64,000 bases of DNA from the NCBI GenBank assembly GCA_916613615.1, contig OU744736.1, positions 17,061,724 to 17,125,723 on the forward strand, given 5' to 3'. The notes below the pieces were generated by a model that worked only from the letters and a program-made list of their open reading frames with translations, ran no database searches and was not told where the DNA came from. The stretch is from Steromphala cineraria (lineage: Eukaryota; Mollusca; Gastropoda; Trochida; Trochidae). The position numbers were made by a program, and so were the translations under genes. Every line of letters begins with the position of its first letter. Position 1 is the stretch's first letter. Shown one piece after another: positions 12,058 to 22,100 of this stretch.

Positions 12058-13415
12058 ATGGAAGCGAAAACACTGTCTTACGTTGAGAGCATGATACGCT
12101 ACACTCGAGCTACGGCTGAGAGAATTCGACAGAAGAAAGAGCGGCAATTGATGCTTTACATGGCACAAACAGATGGTAAGATAAGTGTTAAATGTATATT
12201 GTGATTCCAAATAGTCTATTTGACATTATGAATTTAAAGGATAAGGTTACTTTTATCTGACAAGTTTCCAAAGTTCGGAACATATATGCTCCCTTTACAG
12301 GCTGTAATGTGTACGATAAATCCAACAATCACAACTTCATTGGTATTTTGAACGGCTATTCTCTTCTATTTGTAAACGCAAGCGATGCACTTAATGGATA
12401 TTGTATCAAGATAATATTTCAATCTAAATCTAGTGATCTTTATATCTACTTGAATCGATCAATCAAATATCTTAAAATGTTATTCTCTTGTTGCCTTTTT
12501 ATCTATCCTCTTGACAACAGCTTCATGCATTCATATCTTCATACGTCTCAGAATCGAGTTATCAAAGAATCAAGAATATTGATTTCAACATGATTCTATC
12601 CCTTTCCAGACATACCTAGACTTAAAACCCTCTTCAAACTCTGGGATTCCCTGCCCTACATGGATGCGGATGAGAAGCCGATGACAAATGAAATGTAAGT
12701 GTACATTTATAAATACATCATTCTCTTGCAAGTCATGTAGCATACCCTATCAACCAGAATCACAAGCAAAAATTGTATTTGCAATGCCATTTTAATTTCA
12801 AGACAAGAATATTTTAATCCCTTTCATTGATATTCAACGGCTTCTATATAATATAAAATGGTTGATTTTAAATCAATTTCAATTATGTTGCATCGCGATT
12901 AAAATAATGTTGCTCTGACAAAATTTCCAAAGGATTGTTAAGACTTTAAATAGTGTTGAAACTTATAATGAAGTGATTGATATTATCTGGAATCAAATAC
13001 ACATATGGTGCACCCTGTTCATAAAGCCACCGTTTGCCTAGGAAGAAAACATGAGAGCCTGGCATGGTAAATAACGGTTTGTATTATAATAAGGTTGCGT
13101 TGATTTTTGTATATTACATATTTGTCAACCATAAATCCAAAGATTTCGTGTCCATTTAGCAGGGATATTGAAGTTAGCGATGAACCGCAGTCTCTGGGCC
13201 TTCCAACTGACACTATGGGATCAGGCGATGCACGTGTTGTAGAATGGCTGAGTAAGCTACCAATTCCACAGAAGAGAACATGGCTCATTGAAGATGTCAA
13301 CGTGCTGCCAACAATAACAGAGGAAGATGAGAAGGAAATGTCCAAAAAGTTCTCTCTGAGGAGACTGTTTTCAAGATTTCGATGTTCTCTTCGCCGTAGT
13401 ATGGGCAACATGTGA
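12058..13415 (+). CDS. Unrecognised 151-aa protein with basic C-terminus, three exons
   Basis: I do not recognise this protein. Exons: 12058-12175, 12610-12694, 13163-13415, with GTAAG/GTAAGT donors, CAG acceptors and phases 1 and 2 that join without a stop. The start is the first ATG after the TATA box. No signal peptide or membrane helix is visible. The N-terminus is predicted helical and rich in R, K and E (YTRATAERIRQKKERQL, about residues 15-31). The middle contains KTLFKLWDSLPYMD. The third exon carries an acidic stretch (TITEEDEKEM) followed by a strongly basic tail with repeated arginine-phenylalanine pairs (SLRRLFSRFRCSLRRSM). Such a tail could bind nucleic acid, membrane or a partner protein, but that is speculation. 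A possible ATTAAA polyadenylation signal lies near 13795. Compact structure with a CRE promoter suggests an inducible small regulatory protein. Confidence 0.75.
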
Positions 13416-13439
13416 ACTCGATTTCGATTCCGAGACACC

Positions 13440-15500
13440 TTACTTTGTAGTTATTTATATGTATATGTTTTCATTTGGATATGTTTGTATATAAAAATGT
13501 TTAATTTCATTACTTATTTTGTTATCATTTGAATAATTGTTGTGTGGTAACATAGCTAGAAGAAGGGTAATTTATTTGACTTCAAAAGCAACAGAGTTTA
13601 ACAAGATTTCCCAATAATGTCTTTGTTGTCTATAATAGGATGTTTCAGCGACCGGCATGTAACGATCATTTCAATTTGCCACCTGACTAACAACATGTCA
13701 TGCTTATTTTAATCAGAGGATGTCAAATACCAGATGGAGCAGTAGACATCATATAATACTCCGTAACGTTGTGATGTGTGCAGTACTGTGCACATTAAAA
13801 ACTACATCATGCCAGGTTTTTCTAATAATTACAACTTAATATATTGCCCTTCGAAGATGAACTCATTCAAAGAGTACTACCGAATTGACGGAAAGATCAA
13901 TTTCACGTTATCAACCGAAAGACTAAGTGAACTGTTAATTTCTTGAGGTAGCCCTGTGTTTGTTTTTGTTAAACGATGACACAACTCCGATGTTCGGAAT
14001 AATTAATTTTTAAACATTCCCTCCTTTTAATTTTATTCAATTTTTAACTTAAAATTTAACATTACACCTTAGCCATTTAAGGTAATGATTGAGATGTGTG
14101 CAGAAACCAGGGACCGAACAGCAATGCTTGGAAGACACATGTGATATGTGATATTATATGATATGTTCCTTGTCCAACAGGGACTGGTATTGTCAACGTC
14201 CAAGGCGTAAGATTCGTCTACTGGCAACTATCATACATATATGTATATACGTATGTATGTGCGTGCGTATGTATGTGCGTATGTATACATGACTGTGTAT
14301 ATGTATTTTATGTATGTATGTATGTATGTAATGTATGTGTGTATGTATGCGTGTATGTATGTGTGTATGCGTGTTTTTGTGCATGTATGTGTGAATGGAT
14401 GTTTGTACGTCTGAGTGTATGTACATGTATGTATGTATGTATCACGTATGTACAATGACTTCAATTGTTACATGTATGTATGTTACTATCTATATATGTG
14501 TGTGTATACGTATGTATGTATTACAATGCATATTTTAATATTGATTTTTATTTTGTAAATGTGTCTGACTACAGTGTCTCATAGGTCACATTTGGCCGTA
14601 TGTTATACTTTTAAATACACTGTATATTAATTTCCATGTGAATGTCTGTTTGTATTACTGTTGACAATTCTACCTTTCTCTCTCTCATATTATAAGCATA
14701 GTTGTCAGTTAACGAATCTTGGACCTATGACGTAATATTTTCGGCAATATCAGTCCTTGTTCCTTGTCCGACATTGACATATAAACCACATGGGACAACA
14801 TAACCAATTTTCGGAATAAGGAAACAATCTTCCCATCTCAATTACAATTACTGCGTTTCTGCGAAGGGGACCATGGCAATTTGGCACCTTTTCACTCCAT
14901 CCATCAAAGCGAGGAACCGTTGTTCTTGACATATAAGCAGACATGGGATAAGTTGGATTTATGGAGGACACAGGGCAACAGACATGGCAACTTGTCATAT
15001 AGAGGATCCTCAGATCAGAAATACAGCGAGGTACGAGTGTAAGTCTCGATCTGGTTTTAATTTGGTTTTTAAGCTTGTCACTCGATCTCTGCAAAACTGA
15101 TTTATCAAATGTCCCTTGTGCAAAGGACAAGTACAAATATATCTGGACTAACATCTATAGTCTCAGAAGTTTTTTCAAATTGAAAATTTTTGCAAACAAT
15201 ATATGTATCAGAACAAAATTATGCGAAGAAGATGTTTTTAAATCTAGATATGAGTAATCTAGACTTCTATACTCGTCTAGACTGGGTTGGTCGTCAATTA
15301 AATATTTTCGCTTTTGGGTCTTGTTGACAGACTAAAAAATAACCTCATTGGTAAATAATCTGACATGACATTTCGAAAGAATGAAATTAAAGGTTTTGTT
15401 TAACATTAAATTATTATCATCGGATTCACAATATTTGGTTCCTAGGTTTATTTGATCCGAAATGCAAGTAATATATATCGTTTCAATTTATACAAAATTC
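13440..15500. other. Intergenic region, including a GTAT microsatellite
   Basis: 3' flank of the small gene. It contains the tetranucleotide tract noted separately and otherwise no supported gene. A 134-codon minus-strand frame at 14750-15154 has no recognisable domain, and I see no splice or promoter context for it. Confidence 0.5.
14230..14525. repeat. (TATG)n / (GTGTATG)n microsatellite
   Basis: Imperfect TATG, TGTATGCG and related repeats run from about 14230 to 14450 and resume at 14470-14520. The histidine-threonine-isoleucine and cysteine-valine-rich open frames read through it on both strands are simple-repeat artefacts. Confidence 0.9.
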
Positions 15501-15723
15501 ACGTGCTCTTTCAACCTCGGCTGTCAACGAACAATGTCACGTGATATGTTGCATGCTTCGCCAATGCAATATCGTGGACATGAGACTGGTAGGTGTTTCA
15601 CCCAGCTTTGTGGCCGGGCAGTTTGGTGAGAAGGTTCTGTTTTGACTGTCATCCGATTTGTTGATTAAATGACCTTACAAGTACATTCTGGCAGCGATCG
15701 ACGGAAATTGGGCGAACGTACAG
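15490..15723 (+). promoter_or_regulatory. Possible promoter and non-coding first exon of the Kelch-b561 gene
   Basis: The Kelch gene's start codon follows directly after an acceptor (TTTCTTTCAG ending at 19191), so a 5' UTR exon must lie upstream. The best donor I see is GTACAG|GTATGTT, with the exon ending at 15723. Just upstream are two E-boxes, CACGTG near 15501 and TCACGTGA near 15538. The pairing is guesswork from position and consensus only. Confidence 0.3.
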
Positions 15724-16229
15724 GTATGTTAATACTATTATAGTTTTAGTTTCCTCCACTTCACCACTTTTCGGGGTTTTTTAAATATTAAAATACTGAT
15801 CACGTTATACACGATGGCACGATGATTTGCTAACTTAGATTGCGTTATTTCAATAATTTCAATTGATCTCAAAAGGTTTCTGTTTTCTTCTAAATTTACT
15901 TTCATATATTTGTAAATTTATTTAGCATTTTCAATGCAAGGACTATGAAGAAAATAATGACCAACGGTTAAACAGGTGTTTTTACAGTCACAATTCACAG
16001 TTCGTTGTAATACTTTGAACTATTCAGTATTTATTTCTCGCAACAAATAAGCATTACATAAGGCATTACATCTTTGTTGAATATCATACAGTATGATATG
16101 ACACGTGTGTGATATGGAACTAATGATTTGAAAACAAGATTTATCCTGGTTCAAGCGATTAAGCATTTTAGAATTCTATCATGATCTTTAAACAGATACC
16201 AGTAACCATTAATAAACCATATTTATTAT

Positions 16230-16493
16230 ATGCTAAGCGGTGAGAGACTGATTTTTCTCAGTTCTAGAAAAGTGTTCTCGCCACTGAGTGTGATATCACT
16301 TTTTCAAGTCAGTGAAAATATCACAGAGGGGATGACGTCATGTGTACAATGGTTTGACGTCACTTCTACAATCAACGCGACGTCATCGTCGTCGCTAAGT
16401 TACGATCAACAATGGTATGACGTCGCCAGAAAACTCTCGAGTCAAAGCCTTTTGGACATAAATTACCACATCTTCGACCACAGAGGCATATAA
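16230..16493 (+). other. Unrecognised 87-codon open frame with TGACGTCA repeats, next to a hairpin
   Basis: An open frame whose latter part (CVQWFDVTSTINATSSSSLS then DQQWYDVARKL) looks less random than neighbouring frames. It contains four TGACGTC-type sites between 16333 and 16425 that double as codons. It shares GAGTGTGATATCACTTTT with the adjacent hairpin arms, so it may be part of one mobile element or a captured gene fragment. I recognise no family. Confidence 0.3.
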
Positions 16494-16501
16494 TAAACAG
16501 A

Positions 16502-16656
16502 ATATCTTTTGTTTTGAGTGTGATATCACTTATCTCTCATCTCGTTACGGGGTAAAGCCTATATTTTCACTCGTGGCTGCGCCACTCGTGAAAATACTGG
16601 CTCTACCCCGTCACTCGATGAGAGATAAGTGATATCACACTCAAAACAAAAGATAT
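16502..16656. mobile_element. Perfect-arm hairpin element, 155 bp
   Basis: Arms 16502-16540 and 16618-16656 are exact 39-bp reverse complements, beginning ATATCTTTTGTTTTGAG. The spacer holds a second, smaller inverted pair (TACGGGGTA with TACCCCG, and TTTTCACTCGTGG with CCACTCGTGAAAA). Arm identity implies recent insertion or gene conversion between the arms. Confidence 0.75.
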
Positions 16657-16659
16657 CCT

Positions 16660-17500
16660 CTATATATCTAAACTCATACTATATTAAGTATTGTTGTATA
16701 AATGTGTCAAAGCTGTTAGGGGCCAAGATGGCACATAGATAGTCAAAACTTAGAATAGTCAACAAAATTAGTTTCATCGTCAATTAAGTAACTTTGAAGG
16801 GAACGTTTCTTTATGTTTGATGTTACAGGATGTTAGAACAATCAAAGAGTAACACAAATACTACAGTAAACAGGAAAATACATTCCAACTTATCATTTCA
16901 ACGACGGTAGAAACAGCAGACGACAGTAGATCACGTGATGAGGTTATAGGTCACACATAGGTTCAGATAATGTTATTGTTCTCTTGTGACTGTGTTCCTT
17001 ACAAACCTATAAATATCATTCCTGTTGCTAAGATTACCTAATTAGATGGTTTACGAGGTCTTATAAGAGATTCTAGAAATGTACATGTGATAAAACAAAA
17101 ACGTCTCTGAGATTATAGATATTAAATGTTTCCAAAACAAAACAAGCATATAGCATTTAAGTATCTATTTATATACATTTGAAAACATTTAGATATACTA
17201 ACCTATCTCTTAGTTTAAACATACAATGGTTGTTGGATTCGAACCCCGTTTATCGACATCATCTCAAGCAGTTGGATACCTCAATGCTTTTTATCAGGGG
17301 ACTCGATTTAAACAAGTGCAAGTAGACATAATTATATATAATAGCGAATGTTTCGTATGATTGATGTTAATCGAAAAAAAGCACGGTGGTCAACACAAGA
17401 AAACATGGGCGCAATTTGAACAAACGGTAATATGTGCTGTGTTGTGAGATGTCTTGAGAATGTGTCATTATTGAAAACCATATGGGAAAGAATAAATCAT
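16660..17500. other. Intron or intergenic sequence upstream of the Kelch-b561 coding exons
   Basis: No supported gene. It contains TCACGTGA near 16934 and a GATTCGAACCC motif near 17235 that resembles a tRNA T-loop but lacks matching stems. Confidence 0.5.
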
Positions 17501-18004
17501 CATACAAGCCCTTCTTAAAAACCTTGAACAAACAAATGATTATTCTTCAAATCCATCGGTCTATATGATCCAAGACATGCAAAACGGGGTTTAGATCAGG
17601 GGACATTCCTGGCAGTAGGACCTGTTTCACACCATTTATGTCCAGATCTTTGAGCACAGATCGGGCAAAAATGGTAGACAAGAACATAGTAGATGGTAGA
17701 GTCATCAATATTGCTTGCCCGTAAATGTCCCTTCATTGTCGTCGTGCGCGATACAGCTTACAGTGTTAAGATAAACACCCAACACCATGCCCAATCATGA
17801 CCAATCTAAACATATTCCTTGGTTGGTAGCCCTACACACGTTATGACTCGCCCATTAACAGAATGAAGACTGGCCGGCTTTCCTAGGACGGATTAAGTCA
17901 GTCACTCTCTTTTATGACCTCAAGTTCTAACGTCGCCACTCGCAAAGCAAAGCCTACGTTTAAGTCGAACTGTTAGGGATTGACGACTGGTGACTCTATG
18001 GTCC
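17500..18004 (-). pseudogene. Decayed Tc1/mariner-type transposase fragment
   Basis: On the minus strand, 17560-17690 reads through a PGMSPDLNPVLHVLDH segment. This matches the SPDLNPIEHLWD hallmark around the last catalytic acidic residue of Tc1-family DDE transposases. It is preceded by a degenerate VLKDLDING-type stretch. The catalytic glutamate position is leucine here. Further 5' on the minus strand, up to about 18000, the frame is broken by stops. It is a dead copy, and its full extent is uncertain. Confidence 0.55.
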
Positions 18005-18113
18005 TCATGTTAGCAATCTAAATAAATTTGGATCAACAGGTTTTATATTTGGTCATACAGTATGACAGAATAAAAAATCTGTTGATCTAAATTTATTTAG
18101 ATTGTCATGTTAG
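18005..18113. mobile_element. 91-bp MITE with 26-bp TIRs and 9-bp target duplication
   Basis: The element runs 18014-18104. Its 26-bp ends start CAATCTAAATAAATTT and are inverted copies with one mismatch. It is flanked on both sides by the identical 9-mer TCATGTTAG (18005-18013 and 18105-18113). A 9-bp target duplication is typical of Mutator-like elements. It appears to have inserted next to the decayed Tc1-like copy. Confidence 0.8.
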
Positions 18114-18227
18114 CAGCTTTTAGGCGATTTAAACAGGGTGGTCATCAAACTGCAGATTTAAAGCTTGTATTGCCTGTATCATGACGGCGCTGGGTGCCAC
18201 GGCTGTCACAAAATCTCCATAATCTTT

Positions 18228-18290
18228 ACTCGCCGCTAATGGCTGCAATATTGCCCAAGCGGCGCTAAACAATAACTCACTCATCCATAA
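18228..18290 (+). repeat. Short GC-hairpin dispersed repeat, copy 1
   Basis: Contains CGCCGCTAATGGCTGCAATA followed by TTGCCCAAGCGGCGCTAA and a CAATAACTCACTCATC tail. GCCGC and GCGGC can pair as a hairpin around the conserved GCTGCAATATTGCC core. Related copies are at 20851-20890 and 22167-22212. I know similar units as common mollusc interspersed repeats, but this is from memory and unverified. Confidence 0.55.
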
Positions 18291-19192
18291 TCTTTATGGT
18301 GTTGTTTTTCAAAGACTAACACCAAGAACATCCCAACTCCTCTGTGATTGCTCTAAATAAGTAAAACCGAAATTTTTTCCCCATTAGACTGATGATTACA
18401 CTTTCAATACCTAATTGTGAAACTCCATGTATCCCAAAACTCCTGCCGATTAACAGGCTTATCGCTTCGTGCATGACAACCATTTAGTCACAAATGTTGC
18501 TACATTAAGTGCCGGATACACATTTGAATTTAATTAAAAATGGTATAACAGATGTCAATGCCTCCAGTGTAATCTAATATACTCATATATGAAAAAACAA
18601 CAACATTATTTATTAATTATATTTTCGCTTTTCCAGTCATCTTGTGATTTGAAGTGTAACAAATTAGTTACTCGAGGATCCATTTACATTAGAAGAGCAG
18701 TATATGTTAAATAGTAAAACATTTAATAACAGGTGCGCGTGACTCATTCTTACTCATCATACAAACATCACGGACAGTGTGACGAGTCAACGGCTAGGTC
18801 TAGCAGCTGTAGGATTATAAAAAAAAACTTCACCTGTTTCTATTTTTTCCCTTAATAGATTTTGCAGTAAACAAAATTAATTCTCATGTAATGACACACC
18901 AGATTATACGTTTTATCATCCCAATGTCTAATTTCATCGCATATATCAATATGCGTATTTCTTTCTAAATTACAATCTCGTACTTTAGTTTGTATTTTGT
19001 TAATTTTGAACTAAAATTGTTTATTGTAAGGTAGGAAAGATATTGACATCCACAAATAACTTGTCATAAACCAATTAATTCAAACTTGTGGACGAATTTT
19101 ACATGCACCCGTCAATCCGAACGCCCAAAATTATAATCTTAATTCATCATGAACTTATTGTTGACATGTGATTGTTTATGATTTCTTTCAGA

Positions 19193-22100
19193 ATGTCCCC
19201 GCTCTACCTCCAGACGCTTGTATTAGCATGGGCTAGCACGTTGGTCCTGTGCCAACTGAAGTGGGTTCGACTCCACAATGGTATCCACATCCCCCGCCCC
19301 GCCCCCCGGCGAGATATGGCTATGGGGTACGACACGACGAGGAACCAGGTGGTTATCTTCGGGGGGAGGCCCGGACCCCTGCATGACACGTGGATATACA
19401 GCCTCTCCAACGGTATGTTCTGTATAATCACATTTATATCTAGTGGTGGCATTGGGGGAAATCAGGAAAAGAGGTCTGATTCTTCGCAATCAAGAGATCA
19501 ATTAATTCGCATGTCAATTATTATCAAGTATTTGCTTTATACAAGTCATTATCTATACGAATAACGAATTCGGAGATTGACGGACTTAATAAATTCAAAT
19601 ATATGATCAATTTTGAAATCGAAGTGTACTAATGTTGATAAGTAGTTGAATTATGTGTTAGTTTGTTATGTTAAATATTTAAACTACATGTATATTCACA
19701 GGTTCTTGGCGAGAGGTGATTACTATTCTCCATCCGCCGGCACGGCATAGTTCCGTAAGCGGATTGTCCGGGGACTACTTTTATGTAACTACTGGTGAAG
19801 GCAAAGATAAACAGTTCTACAACGACATTTGGAGCCTCGATCTCATGTGAGTTGTAATATTATTTCCATATCCGGTCACTTGGATTCTGCGAATCGGCTA
19901 TTTATCTGATTAAAAGAACCTGAAATGATAAGGATAAAGTGTTACTCGGGTTATAAACAAATTTAACTGATGGCGTTCATCTTATTTTAATGAATAAATC
20001 AGTAAATAATAAACACAATTTACGACTTTTAACTGAACCCCGTTTGGAATAATTCAAAGCAATAATCTGTTTAGAATCAATAGGCTTACAACACCTATTC
20101 GCAATCCCCTGCATTGTTTTTTTTGGACAGAATTAAAGTCGCAAAACGATCTACATACGAAACTTTCTGTGAATATTATGGACCACATTATATAATTGTT
20201 AATGCTGAATATAATTTTTGTTGGAAACTTTAGTCATTCTTAAATGAAGCGTCCTACAATCACCATTCCTTTTCAGTGATGGTCATAATAAGTCGATGCT
20301 CAAGTATGTAAAAAGCTGTCTAAATAATAATAACAAATCATCACAAAAGCAACAGATATAATCGTCTCTTCTCTTACTTACTTGATATTCTTTTTAAGAC
20401 TAAATTTACTTTTATTGCAAACTGTTTTGTATGTCTAATGATAACGTTCGTCAATATTTTGTATATATTTCAATAGAAAGGAAGAATGGAAAAGTCTGCC
20501 TGCTCAAAACCAGCCTTATTATGTAAGGTATGTATATCGTTGTATGGACATAAATACATTAAAAGTCTATAAATACAAATGACAAACTGTTCTAAAAAGT
20601 TCCAACCAAGTTTGCATCAGTCCCAAAGCGAACAAGAAATCAAGATATGAGAAGAGCTAACATATACATACATGCATAAAATGTATTATTCACATTTTAT
20701 CATGTCTGAAAAATTAACCTTTACTATTTGTACAGTTGGAAATAACTGAGCTTTTAATTTTGATATGAGCAAATAATCTTCCAAATTCCAATACAAAAAT
20801 GTATACTTGTTTCGTAAGTCATAATCTTCCATAATCTTAATGTTACAATACTCGGCGCTTATAGCTGCAATATTGCCCATGCAGCGCCCTGCAACTGACT
20901 AAGGTGATAATCTCTATATTCGATGATATTAATGTCTCATAGGCCATTATTGGCCGGACAGCATATGTATTTGTTCTTGAATATGCCATGTACGTCATTT
21001 ACTGTGTGACACTTTACTAAAATAATTTTCTTCTTTTCTTCTTCTTTTAGCCCAAGCCAATGGACTACCCTGTCGATGTCGGCCTTCAGACCGGCGGTGC
21101 GGTACAGCGCAGGGGGAGGTATATTCCCCGGGGGTAGGAGATTGTTCGTGTCACAGGGCTTCTCCTCAGACAGACACTTCGACACCCTTTCATATGACGT
21201 ACAGGTGCTTGGTTGGCAGAGAGGTAGGCTAAGTGTTTTAATTTCTTTTATTCGCTGAATTTGACAAGGTTGTGCCCGTTGTGGCTACTCAAAGAAGTTA
21301 AGACTCATACCTTTATTTCTTCATTACATCTTCATATATGAAAACCATTCCATGGCAAGAGAGGTGCAGAAAGACATGTGTAGCATAGTGATGTATTCAA
21401 AGATTAAAAAACTTCTCCTATGAATCACTCTGTACCCAACCGAAGAACAAATATTTGCTTACGTCTAACTATGACCTAATTAAATTGAAAGTAGCATCAT
21501 GTAAGGGATTTTTGTGCTCAAGTTCTTCATGGAAAATGCATATGACACGTTTGAAGACATCGCCACCTCATGAAGGTTCGACCACATTTGACGGCCCTTG
21601 TGTTGAGCATTGACTTCAGGAGACCGTCGTACTCGTTGTTTTTAAAAACACATATGCTTTGTTCATTGTTTTGTCGTCAGGATATACTGAACCCACTTAA
21701 CTAAGATTTATGATTAGAAATTTATAAAATTTATATCTGTTCAATGCACAGAAACATGTGAGGCATAGATAGGATATCTAACGAGCTTCCCCTTTCATAT
21801 CAAGTTTATGTCCTTCGTGAACTAATTTTGTTTTGTCACTCGCCAAGGCTCGCGACAAAGCAAAAATATTTCACTTGGGACATAAACTTGATATGAAAGG
21901 GGAAGCTCGCTAGATATCCTATAATTTGACCCAAATAGTAGTTTACATCCTCACTACTTTACTTATTATCTAACTTAGTAAGCTTGTTTTCCTTTCTCCT
22001 ATCACAGAGTACTGTTCTGACTGCAACCCATACGACCCCCGCTACCCCCACGCCCGCTGTCACCAAGCCTCCACCCTCATCAGCGACCACGAGCTCGTCG

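Noticed and set aside
13019..13438. 139-aa minus-strand open frame
   Set aside because: Antisense of exon 3 of the 151-aa gene, whose sense strand has correct splice sites and phase.
14193..14464. His/Thr/Ile-rich and Cys/Val-rich small proteins
   Set aside because: Translation of a TATG-type microsatellite in several frames.
17225..17285. tRNA-like T-loop (GATTCGAACCC)
   Set aside because: No matching acceptor, D or anticodon stems on either strand. At most a tRNA-derived repeat fragment.
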